Source: Flavobacterium sp.
GTDB taxonomy: Bacteria; Bacteroidota; Bacteroidia; Flavobacteriales; Flavobacteriaceae
Direction of reading: 5' to 3'
Length of the DNA: 9,670 nt
NCBI GenBank assembly: GCA_027483785.1
Contig: JAIXTU010000210.1
Span: forward strand, 1 to 9,670
The position numbers were made by a program, and so were the translations under genes. Of this stretch, positions 1-6,016 are shown piece by piece (the first letter of the stretch is position 1; the number at the start of each line of letters is the position of its first letter). Under the pieces are notes generated by a model, which saw nothing but the letters and a program-made list of their open reading frames with translations, did not search any database and was not told the DNA's origin.

Positions 1-840
1 CCAACGGAAACAAACCCAGATAATCCACCTGCACAGGTTAACTCAGATTTAGATAAATCGTTTGATTTTGAACCTAATCCTGTTGTCCCGATTTTACCAC
101 CTCGAAACGAGAGTGCGGTTGCCGATCCCTGTTTAGTGATGGCGAAGGTTCAAGCTCCTCAACCGGAAGTTCCAAACGACCAGCAATTTATGTCTAAATT
201 TAACCAGTTATATACCGCAGAGAACATCAATGCAGCCCAAGAATCCGGCTTTGGTTTGGTGCGCAATAGCCAAGGTCTTACTACTTACGTTGATGGACAG
301 CCTAGTGGAACAACTAAATTGACACTACCTCCCGATGCATACGGAGCAGTACACATACATAACAACGAAGTGGGCGAAAATTCAAATGGTATCGAATTTC
401 ACATAAATACAAAAATGTTAGCACCCGAAGATGTTAAAGCTGTACTTGGAAAACTTAGAAGGAAAGCATTGGAAATAAATGAACCGAATGTGAATTCGTT
501 TAACATTATGGTTTCAGATGAAGGCATATTTAGCGTCGTACTTACGGACAAACTTATGACGGGATTTAATCACGCTGGATGGGAAGTGAATTTTAAAAAG
601 TTTGAAAAAACTTATTTCAGTAGAGCTACTGAAATTATGGATGAATTTCCTGAAATCAATAATATAAATCACATTCAAAACAGAAAGCTAGAATTGCAAA
701 AAATGTTCTTAGAACTCTTGAAAACTTATAAATTAGATAATTTTATTGAATTGCTGGAAGGAAGAATCATTAACGGAGCTTTACAGTGGGAAAAAGTGAA
801 ATTATTAGATAACGGAAACCTAGAACGTCAACCTTGTTAA
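1..840 (+). CDS. Partial hypothetical protein with C-terminal JAB/JAMM-like HxH domain (5' end outside window)
   Basis: The frame is open from base 1, so this is the last 279 residues of a longer protein. An in-frame GTG-ATG at 136-141 could be mistaken for a start, but the frame upstream is protein-like: a Pro/Asn-rich linker (residues 1-40) followed by A-D-P-C (Cys44). From there a globular domain carries Y-G-A-V-H-I-H (His118 and His120) and, 20-odd residues later, L-A-P-E-D (Asp144). This resembles the zinc-binding HxH...SxxD pattern of JAB/JAMM domains, with Ala where Ser is usual and no Pro after the second His. The last 100 residues are Lys/Glu/Leu-rich and probably helical. No signal peptide is visible because the N-terminus is missing. 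The next gene starts 10 bp after the stop, so the two are probably co-transcribed. Base composition is AT-rich compared with the efflux genes. Function is unknown; the metallopeptidase-like reading rests only on the short motif. Confidence 0.75.
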   Translation, partial: PTETNPDNPPAQVNSDLDKSFDFEPNPVVPILPPRNESAVADPCLVMAKVQAPQPEVPNDQQFMSKFNQLYTAENINAAQESGFGLVRNSQGLTTYVDGQPSGTTKLTLPPDAYGAVHIHNNEVGENSNGIEFHINTKMLAPEDVKAVLGKLRRKALEINEPNVNSFNIMVSDEGIFSVVLTDKLMTGFNHAGWEVNFKKFEKTYFSRATEIMDEFPEINNINHIQNRKLELQKMFLELLKTYKLDNFIELLEGRIINGALQWEKVKLLDNGNLERQPC

Positions 841-850
841 AAAAAATATT

Positions 851-1444
851 ATGAAGAATCTAAAAATAGCACTATTGCTTGCTTTATCTCAGAACATTCT
901 TGCGCAAGTAACTCAAATGGTACCGCTAAAAAGTTCTGAAGCAGACTATCCAGAGACTGGTGTATACTTTAAAGATATCGAAAATTCTTTTAACTCGTTT
1001 GAGGGCACATGGCTTGCAACGGATGGAAATACGGTATACACAATTGTTCTCTTAAAAGTAGAGCAACATTATGAAAGTTATCCTTCTGGGCGCTACGATT
1101 ATTATGACTGGCTCGTAGGCAAGTTATTCGTCACAAATCCAGTGCAAGGGCTTCAATATTACAGCAGCTTGCCAGGAGATGATTTCGATAATTATCCGAT
1201 TGTTAATAGAGGAGGTGTTCGTTCAAACGCAATTACTATGGGTTTTAGGGATGAAAATAATAGTTGTGCTTTTAGATTTCAATTTAGACTCACAAAGGTA
1301 CCCAACCAACCTATGCAATTAAGGTATTCACATTTTAGAAATGAAGGCTTTTTCAACTATTCGGCGGATGAAGATAGTTTATGTCCCGATGGTCCAATAC
1401 CGCATTATGTTCCACAAGGTGAACTCATCTTCACAAAACAATAA
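851..1444 (+). CDS. Small secreted protein of unknown function, possibly DUF6705-like
   Basis: A 197-residue protein starts at the first ATG after the preceding gene (10-bp gap). Residues 1-19 form a Sec signal peptide: M-K-N-L-K, a hydrophobic core and I-L-A-Q, with cleavage probably around A18/Q19. There is no lipobox cysteine at the cleavage point, so it is more likely periplasmic or released than lipidated. The mature part has a G-V-Y-F-K-D-I-E motif near residue 37, then F-E-G-T-W and a run of alternating hydrophobic and aromatic residues that suggests beta-strands. It ends with G-E-L-I-F-T-K-Q. Two cysteines in the mature protein (S-C-A-F and L-C-P-D) could form a disulfide. The pattern 'Y-x-K-D-I...G-T-W' recalls small exported Bacteroidetes proteins grouped as DUF6705; this is from memory and unverified. 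No transmembrane segment is seen after the signal. Its role, and whether it works with the upstream HxH protein, are unknown. Confidence 0.75.
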   Translation: MKNLKIALLLALSQNILAQVTQMVPLKSSEADYPETGVYFKDIENSFNSFEGTWLATDGNTVYTIVLLKVEQHYESYPSGRYDYYDWLVGKLFVTNPVQGLQYYSSLPGDDFDNYPIVNRGGVRSNAITMGFRDENNSCAFRFQFRLTKVPNQPMQLRYSHFRNEGFFNYSADEDSLCPDGPIPHYVPQGELIFTKQ

Positions 1445-1677
1445 AGCGCAAATTATGTCCTTTTTTTATAGGCAGTTAACTTGTATTCAAGTTCTAAAAT
1501 GAGATTTAATCATAATTTCATACACACTTAGTTGTAAGTTCAAATCATGTTGTGTTAGTGCGATTAACTTTTGAATAAGAATTTTCGCATTGTCGCCTCG
1601 ATTTTTTTGTAATGTGTTTATAGTAAACAAGTTACACGGTCAATACACCTACATTTATGGAACTGTTTCTTGTGTTT
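1445..1677. other. Non-coding region between two convergent genes
   Basis: This 233-bp AT-rich stretch lies between the 3' ends of the secreted-protein gene and the polyprenyl synthase gene. I see no convincing gene, tRNA or strong GC-rich terminator. Two short perfect inverted repeats are present: AACTTG-TATT-CAAGTT at 1478-1493 and TGTTTA-TAG-TAAACA at 1615-1629. Neither is followed by a clean T-tract on the strand that would need it, so their role as terminators is unproven. Confidence 0.6.
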
Positions 1678-2757
1678 TTATGATTCTCGCTGCATCAAAT
1701 TCAAAGCAAATGCGCGAAGTACCTGTTGGAAATCTTCCGAAATTTCTAATTGTTCGATGGTCGCCAAAGCCCGATTGGTGTACATCTCGATTGCTTCTTG
1801 CGTGCGCGCAGCAGCCGTTGTGTCGTGAAAAATCTGTTTTACACGTGCTATTTTCTCCAATGAATTTTCAGGTTGCCTGCTGAACAATTGTTCGAGTTCT
1901 TCAACTAGAGTTTGATTATCACTTTGTTTTGCGAGGAGGTAGAGATAGGTTTTTTTGTTTTCGATAATATCGCCGCCAACTTGCTTGCCGAAGGTTTCCG
2001 GATTTCCGAACGCGTCTAAATAATCGTCTTGAATTTGAAAAGCGACGCCTAAATGCAATCCAAAATCATAAAGTAATTGCGCTTGTGTTGCTGAAGCGCC
2101 ACCAATTAAAGCGCCCATTTTCAGAGCGCAAGCAACCAAAACAGCCGTTTTATAGGTAATCATTTGCAGATATTCGGGAATCGTAACATCAGTTCTTTGT
2201 TCAAACTCTACATCCCATTGCTGGCCTTCGCAAACTTCTAAAGCCGTTTTTGAAAACAAACGAAAGAGTTCCACTTGCAGCTGAGGTTCATAAACTTCAA
2301 GTTGTTGGTATGCCAAGATCAACATCGCATCGCCCGATAGAATGGCCGTATTGGTGTTCCACTTCTCGTGAACGGTTTGTCGGCCGCGACGCAAAGGCGC
2401 ATCATCCATAATGTCGTCGTGAAGAAGCGTGAAATTGTGAAAGATTTCCACAGCTTTTGCCGCCGATAAAGCTCTTTTATAATCGCCGGAAAAGAACTGC
2501 GATCCCATCAAAACCAAAATAGGTCGTAAGCGTTTGCCGCCGTCTTGCAAAATGTAATCTATTGGTTGGTACAATCCTTTCGGATTTCGGTCGGCGTATT
2601 GGTTTAATAACGCAGCTTCAAGAGGCAATTTGAATTCAGACAGCATGAATCTTTTTTCGCTAATGTAGCGCATTCCTTCTAAATTCAGACCAAACGTTTC
2701 TTGATAACGGCTTGTTTCGGGCACTTTTTTAATCTTCCGCGAAAGCGTATAAACCAT
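1678..2757 (-). CDS. Trans-polyprenyl diphosphate synthase (class I IspA/GGPPS-like)
   Basis: The enzyme condenses isopentenyl diphosphate with an allylic diphosphate in the cytoplasm. Seen motifs, numbered from the 2757 start: GGKRLRP (73-79), first Asp-rich motif HDDIMDD (113-119) followed by LRRGR, GDAM (142-145), FQIQDDYLD (240-248) as second Asp-rich motif, and GGDIIENKKT (261-270). All metal- and diphosphate-binding residues are present, so it should be active. Phe109, five residues before the first DDxxD, together with the absence of a two-residue insertion in that motif, fits a short-chain GGPP-type product rather than a long menaquinone side chain (known rule, applied by inference). 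Related Bacteroidetes enzymes are about 320-325 residues; starting at Met38 (base 2646) gives 322. I keep the longer 359-residue frame because 2647-2757 is about 39% GC against about 24% just upstream, which looks coding. It is divergent from the efflux operon. Confidence 0.93.
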   Translation of the reverse strand: MVYTLSRKIKKVPETSRYQETFGLNLEGMRYISEKRFMLSEFKLPLEAALLNQYADRNPKGLYQPIDYILQDGGKRLRPILVLMGSQFFSGDYKRALSAAKAVEIFHNFTLLHDDIMDDAPLRRGRQTVHEKWNTNTAILSGDAMLILAYQQLEVYEPQLQVELFRLFSKTALEVCEGQQWDVEFEQRTDVTIPEYLQMITYKTAVLVACALKMGALIGGASATQAQLLYDFGLHLGVAFQIQDDYLDAFGNPETFGKQVGGDIIENKKTYLYLLAKQSDNQTLVEELEQLFSRQPENSLEKIARVKQIFHDTTAAARTQEAIEMYTNRALATIEQLEISEDFQQVLRAFALNLMQRES

Positions 2758-2773
2758 TTAAAACATTGATAGA

Positions 2774-2790
2774 CAAATATTTTGTATTTG
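2774..2790. promoter_or_regulatory. Short inverted repeat in the divergent intergenic region
   Basis: CAAATA-TTTTG-TATTTG is a perfect 6-bp inverted repeat with a 5-nt centre, lying 16 bp upstream of the 2757 start of the polyprenyl synthase gene. It could be a protein-binding site or a chance AT-rich palindrome. No exact TAnnTTTG promoter box for the minus-strand gene was found near it. Confidence 0.2.
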
Positions 2791-2826
2791 AATTTTACCG
2801 CAGTGTTAAAAAATTGTAAAAACTCA

Positions 2827-2854
2827 GGAAACTATTTTAGTATTAAAAGTTTCC
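2827..2854. promoter_or_regulatory. Candidate TetR-family operator (28-bp inverted repeat)
   Basis: GGAAACT (2827-2833) and AGTTTCC (2848-2854) are perfect inverted 7-mers separated by 14 AT-rich bases, 28 bp in all. The site ends 4 bp before a TAnnTTTG -7 box and 24 bp before the tetR ATG, so it would cover the -33 region. Operators of this family are usually palindromes of this size range next to the regulator's own promoter, so autorepression of the whole efflux operon is the natural inference. Binding is not shown by the sequence alone. Confidence 0.45.
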
Positions 2855-2858
2855 ACTC

Positions 2859-2866
2859 TACTTTTG
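2859..2866 (+). promoter_or_regulatory. Candidate Bacteroidetes -7 promoter box for the efflux operon
   Basis: TACTTTTG is an exact match to the Bacteroidetes -7 consensus TAnnTTTG. No good TTG -33 element is found about 20 bp upstream; that stretch is occupied by the inverted repeat at 2827-2854. A start site about 5-7 bp downstream would leave a very short leader before the ATG at 2879, so the transcript would be nearly leaderless. Confidence 0.35.
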
Positions 2867-2878
2867 TCGAAATTTTTG

Positions 2879-3478
2879 ATGATGAAGGACAAAATAGTAG
2901 AACGCGCCACCGAGCTTTTCTTTAAGATGGGCTTTAAGAGTGTGACGATGGACGATATTGCCGCCGACATGTCGATTTCTAAAAAAACGATTTACAAGTA
3001 TTTTTCGAATAAGGAAGATTTGGTTTCCGACAGCGTAACCTTGATACACGGTAAAATTATGGCTATGATGCACGATGTTATTGCCAAAGATTACAATCCG
3101 ATTCAAGAAAACTTTGAAATTAGAAACATGTTTAAAGAGATGTTTCACATTGCTGAAGCATCGCCCGTTTACCAATTACGGAAGTTCTACCCAGAGATTT
3201 ATCAGCACATTTTACAAGTACAGTTTACCCAGTGTAAACACTTTGTGCAACACAATCTTGAAAAGGGTATCGAACGCGGGTATTATCGTGCCGATATCAA
3301 CGTAACCGAATGCATTGAATTTTACTACACCTTGATGTTTCACATTAACGAGACTTCTCCCTTAGAAAAAGAAGCTTGGCAGCGCGAATTGTACATGCTG
3401 GAATATCACACACGTGCTATTGGTACGCCCAAAGGCATCTCAGAACTCGAATCATATCTATCAATTCCAAATATTTAA
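2879..3478 (+). CDS. TetR/AcrR-family transcriptional regulator
   Basis: A 199-residue one-component repressor-type protein and first gene of the efflux operon. Residues 1-55 form the TetR helix-turn-helix domain: E-R-A-T-E-L-F-F-K-M-G-F-K-S-V-T-M-D-D-I-A, then the recognition helix region I-S-K-K-T-I-Y-K-Y-F and N-K-E-D-L-V, the classic family signature. The remaining 140 residues are helical and variable, as expected for the ligand-binding and dimer domain, ending in G-I-S-E-L-E-S-Y-L. The frame also allows a TTG start at 2864, but family members begin close to K-D-K-I, so ATG 2879 or the adjacent ATG 2882 is preferred. Its stop is 5 bp before the tolC-like ATG, so the two are co-transcribed. 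By family precedent it should repress its own operon and release DNA when a pump substrate binds; the ligand cannot be told from sequence. The 28-bp inverted repeat upstream is the likely binding site. Confidence 0.93.
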   Translation: MMKDKIVERATELFFKMGFKSVTMDDIAADMSISKKTIYKYFSNKEDLVSDSVTLIHGKIMAMMHDVIAKDYNPIQENFEIRNMFKEMFHIAEASPVYQLRKFYPEIYQHILQVQFTQCKHFVQHNLEKGIERGYYRADINVTECIEFYYTLMFHINETSPLEKEAWQRELYMLEYHTRAIGTPKGISELESYLSIPNI

Positions 3479-3483
3479 CCAAA

Positions 3484-4836
3484 ATGAAGTACCTAATACC
3501 CGTAGTGACGCTGTTGTTTGCTTCTGGAATTTTCGCTCAAGGCGGAACCGAAAGTCAACCGAAGAGCTACAATTTTAACCTGACAGAGGCCATTGCGCAT
3601 GCGCTGGAGCACAACGCAAAAGTCATTAATGCAGGACGCGATATCGAAATTTCCCGAAAGAAAAAATGGGAAACAACCGCAGCTGGTTTGCCACAAATTA
3701 ATGCGGGAATCGATTATCAGTACAATATGGAAATCCAAAAATCGGTTGTGCCAGCTGAATTCTTTGGTGGCCAACCCGGCGAATTCACGGAAGTTGCCTT
3801 CGGAACCAAACAATCGGCTATTGCGCGTTCTACTTTATCGCAATTGCTTTTTGACGGTTCGTACATCGTAGCACTACAAGCTTCGAAAACGTATTTAAAA
3901 TACTATCAAAACGCGAAGCAAAAAACAGATGCCGACGTTCGCGAAACCATCATTAATGCATACGGAACGGCAGTACTTACCGACGAGAGCATCAAAATTT
4001 TGCAACGCAATAAGCAACTGGTTGAAAAGCTGCTGTCAGACACGCAAGAAACTTTTAAAAACGGCTTGATTGAAGAAGAAAACGTAGAGCAATTGCAGTT
4101 AACTCTGGCCAGCATCCAAAGCAACTTAAACAACGTAACTCGTTTGCGAAACATCAGTTACAACATGCTTAAATACGAATTAGGTTTAGAAATTCAAGAT
4201 CAGCTTACGCTAACGCAAACCCTCGATCAGTTGGCAACCGAAAGTGTAGCTACGTCTTTAAACGCAACCAATTTCGATGTAAAACAAAACATCGATTACA
4301 AAATCTTGGAAAATCTGAACGAGCAACGTCAATTGGAATACAAATTAGAGCGCAGTAAGGCACTTCCTAGCCTAGCAGCCAATTTGAACTTTGGATACAA
4401 TGCGTTTAGCGATAGGTTTACGTTTTTAGATCGGCAACAACGTTGGTTGAATTTCTCTTTTGTAGGTGCCAGCTTAAATATTCCGATTTTCTCTTCGTTT
4501 GCACGTTCGTCGAGAACGCAGCAAGCTAAAATTGCCATCGAGCAGGCAAAGACGCAGTTAATTGCCACTGAACAAGCGCTGCAAGTTCAGTTTGCAAAAG
4601 CAAAAAGTGATTTTGATTTGGCTGTGGAAGAATTTCAAACGGCTAAAAAATCGCTCGATTTAGCCGAACGCATCGAACGTAAACAACAAGTAAAATTCGT
4701 AGAAGGCTTGTCGACTTCTTTCGATTACAACGACGCTCAAAAGCAGTTGTATTCCGCGCAGCAAGCGTTTTTGCAAACCATGTCCGATATCATCAACAAG
4801 CGTTCTGCATTGGAGCGCGTAACTTCATCAAACTAA
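3484..4836 (+). CDS. TolC-family outer-membrane efflux protein
   Basis: A 450-residue outer-membrane channel for the tripartite pump. The start at 3484 is chosen because it gives a clean Sec signal peptide (M-K-Y-L, hydrophobic core, G-I-F-A-Q, cleavage near residue 18-19). The frame continues upstream to 3376, but that part would overlap the tetR gene by about 100 bp and bury the signal. After the signal, F-N-L-T-E-A-I-A-H-A-L-E-H-N is the usual beginning of the first OEP repeat. Q-L-L-F-D-G-S (about 120) marks the first barrel hairpin. L-N-I-P-I-F-S-S-F (about 330-340), followed by a Gln/Ala-rich helix with Q-A-K-I-A-I-E-Q-A-K, marks the second repeat. Long Gln/Leu/Lys helices form the periplasmic tunnel. 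The C-terminus Y-N-D-A-Q-K-Q-L-Y-S-A-Q-Q-A-F is typical. Length matches the family. The adaptor gene follows after 21 bp. Confidence 0.94.
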   Translation: MKYLIPVVTLLFASGIFAQGGTESQPKSYNFNLTEAIAHALEHNAKVINAGRDIEISRKKKWETTAAGLPQINAGIDYQYNMEIQKSVVPAEFFGGQPGEFTEVAFGTKQSAIARSTLSQLLFDGSYIVALQASKTYLKYYQNAKQKTDADVRETIINAYGTAVLTDESIKILQRNKQLVEKLLSDTQETFKNGLIEEENVEQLQLTLASIQSNLNNVTRLRNISYNMLKYELGLEIQDQLTLTQTLDQLATESVATSLNATNFDVKQNIDYKILENLNEQRQLEYKLERSKALPSLAANLNFGYNAFSDRFTFLDRQQRWLNFSFVGASLNIPIFSSFARSSRTQQAKIAIEQAKTQLIATEQALQVQFAKAKSDFDLAVEEFQTAKKSLDLAERIERKQQVKFVEGLSTSFDYNDAQKQLYSAQQAFLQTMSDIINKRSALERVTSSN

Positions 4837-4857
4837 TCCCATCACAATCGTACCATT

Positions 4858-5991
4858 ATGAAAAAACAAATAATCCTTTGGTCGTTATCCGTTTTGCTAG
4901 TTGCTTGCGGCGGCGGTAATTCGAACTCTACAGAAGATCTTATCGCATCTAAAGACGTAGATGCCATCAAAAATAAACGCGCAGCTTTACAAGCTGAAAT
5001 CACTAAACTCGATGCAGCATTGAGTACTTTGGAGAAAAAAGTATCCGAATCGCTTGTTGAAGTTTCGGCTGTTCAGGATACGATTTTCAAACACTATATC
5101 GAAATACAAGGAAATGTCACTACGCAAGAGAACGTGCTAGTACAACCAGAAATTCCGGGCGTTTTAGTCTCACTTAACGTAAAAGCCGGACAACGCGTTT
5201 CTAAAGGTCAGATTGTAGGTCGCGTAGACGATGGCGGCGCTAGCGAAGGCATTGCAGCTTTGGAAAGTCAGTATGCTTTAGCTAAAACAACGTACGAGCG
5301 TCAGAAAAACTTATGGGATAAACGCATTGGTTCTGAAATTCAATTTTTAAACGCGCAAACGCAAATGGTGAGTGCGCAAAAGAGTCTAAATCAGGCTCGT
5401 GCACAGCTCGCAAAAACCGTAATTAGAGCGCCGTTCAGCGGAACTATCGATGAGGTTTTTGTAGAAAAAGGCGAGGTTGTTGCCGCTAGTCCAGAAGGTT
5501 TGATGCGCATCGTAAATTTGGGTAAAATGTACGTAAACACTACAGTTCCGGAAATTTATGTAGGAAAAATTAAAGTGGGAACGCCTGTTGATATCACCAT
5601 CGAAGGAACAGGAAAAACGTATTCGGGTAAAGTGCGCCAGATCGCAAACAGTGTAAATGTAGAAAACAGAAGTTTTGGTGTAGAAATTGCGCTTCCGAAC
5701 GACAATATGTTGCGTCCGAATCAAGTAGCGAAACTGCGTATTATAGATTATACCAATAAATCGGTTATTGTAGTTCCATCGAATGTAGTTCTTGAAGATG
5801 CCGACGGTAAAAAATACGTATTCATAGCCGATAAAGTTTCAGGAAATTCCGGAATTGCTAAGCGCGTATTTGTGGAAGTAGGCCAATCGGCTGGAAACGT
5901 AACTGAAATCATTTCCGGTTTAACAGCCGATCAAAAAGTGGTCACCGAAGGCGCCTCGAATATTTCAGAAGGCATGAAACTAACATTTTAA
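4858..5991 (+). CDS. RND efflux periplasmic adaptor subunit (HlyD/AcrA-like membrane fusion lipoprotein)
   Basis: A 377-residue adaptor that links the inner-membrane permease to the TolC channel. The N-terminus is a lipoprotein signal with lipobox L-L-V-A-C (Cys17), followed by G-G-G-N-S-N. No acidic surface-export signal follows the Cys, which fits retention in the periplasm. Residues 28-70 form a predicted coiled coil ahead of the usual domains. Then come the first half of the lipoyl-like domain (about 90-126, V-K-A-G-Q-R-V-S-K-G-Q), an alpha-hairpin (about 128-188, L-W-D-K-R-I-G-S-E-I-Q-F-L), the second lipoyl half (about 189-222, I-R-A-P-F-S-G-T-I-D) and a beta-barrel (about 223-300). A membrane-proximal domain (about 302-377) ends in G-L-T-A-D-Q-K-V-V-T-E-G. 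All parts of the fold are present and intact. It sits 21 bp after tolC and 25 bp before the permease gene, in one operon. The substrate cannot be inferred from this protein. Confidence 0.95.
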   Translation: MKKQIILWSLSVLLVACGGGNSNSTEDLIASKDVDAIKNKRAALQAEITKLDAALSTLEKKVSESLVEVSAVQDTIFKHYIEIQGNVTTQENVLVQPEIPGVLVSLNVKAGQRVSKGQIVGRVDDGGASEGIAALESQYALAKTTYERQKNLWDKRIGSEIQFLNAQTQMVSAQKSLNQARAQLAKTVIRAPFSGTIDEVFVEKGEVVAASPEGLMRIVNLGKMYVNTTVPEIYVGKIKVGTPVDITIEGTGKTYSGKVRQIANSVNVENRSFGVEIALPNDNMLRPNQVAKLRIIDYTNKSVIVVPSNVVLEDADGKKYVFIADKVSGNSGIAKRVFVEVGQSAGNVTEIISGLTADQKVVTEGASNISEGMKLTF

Positions 5992-6016
5992 TTAGCTACT
6001 CTAACAACTTAGACGT

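Noticed and set aside
136..141. GTG-ATG as start of an independent 234-residue gene
   Set aside because: The same frame is open to the window edge with protein-like sequence, and the A-D-P-C segment just before it appears to belong to the same domain.
1478..1493. Hairpin AACTTG-TATT-CAAGTT as terminator of the secreted-protein gene, and its CTTGTATTCAA shared in inverted form with 9551-9561
   Set aside because: The stem is only 6 bp, AT-rich and lacks a following T-tract. The shared 11-mer does not extend into flanking similarity, so it does not show a second copy of the right-end repeat.
1615..1629. TGTTTA-TAG-TAAACA as a bidirectional terminator between convergent genes
   Set aside because: Short AT-only-type stem with a 3-nt loop and no T-tract directly after it on either strand; left only as a note in the non-coding region.
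1590..1883. Plus-strand open frame of 97 codons over the 3' end of the polyprenyl synthase gene
   Set aside because: It overlaps a clear enzyme gene on the opposite strand, has no recognisable domain and reads as a shadow of the real gene.
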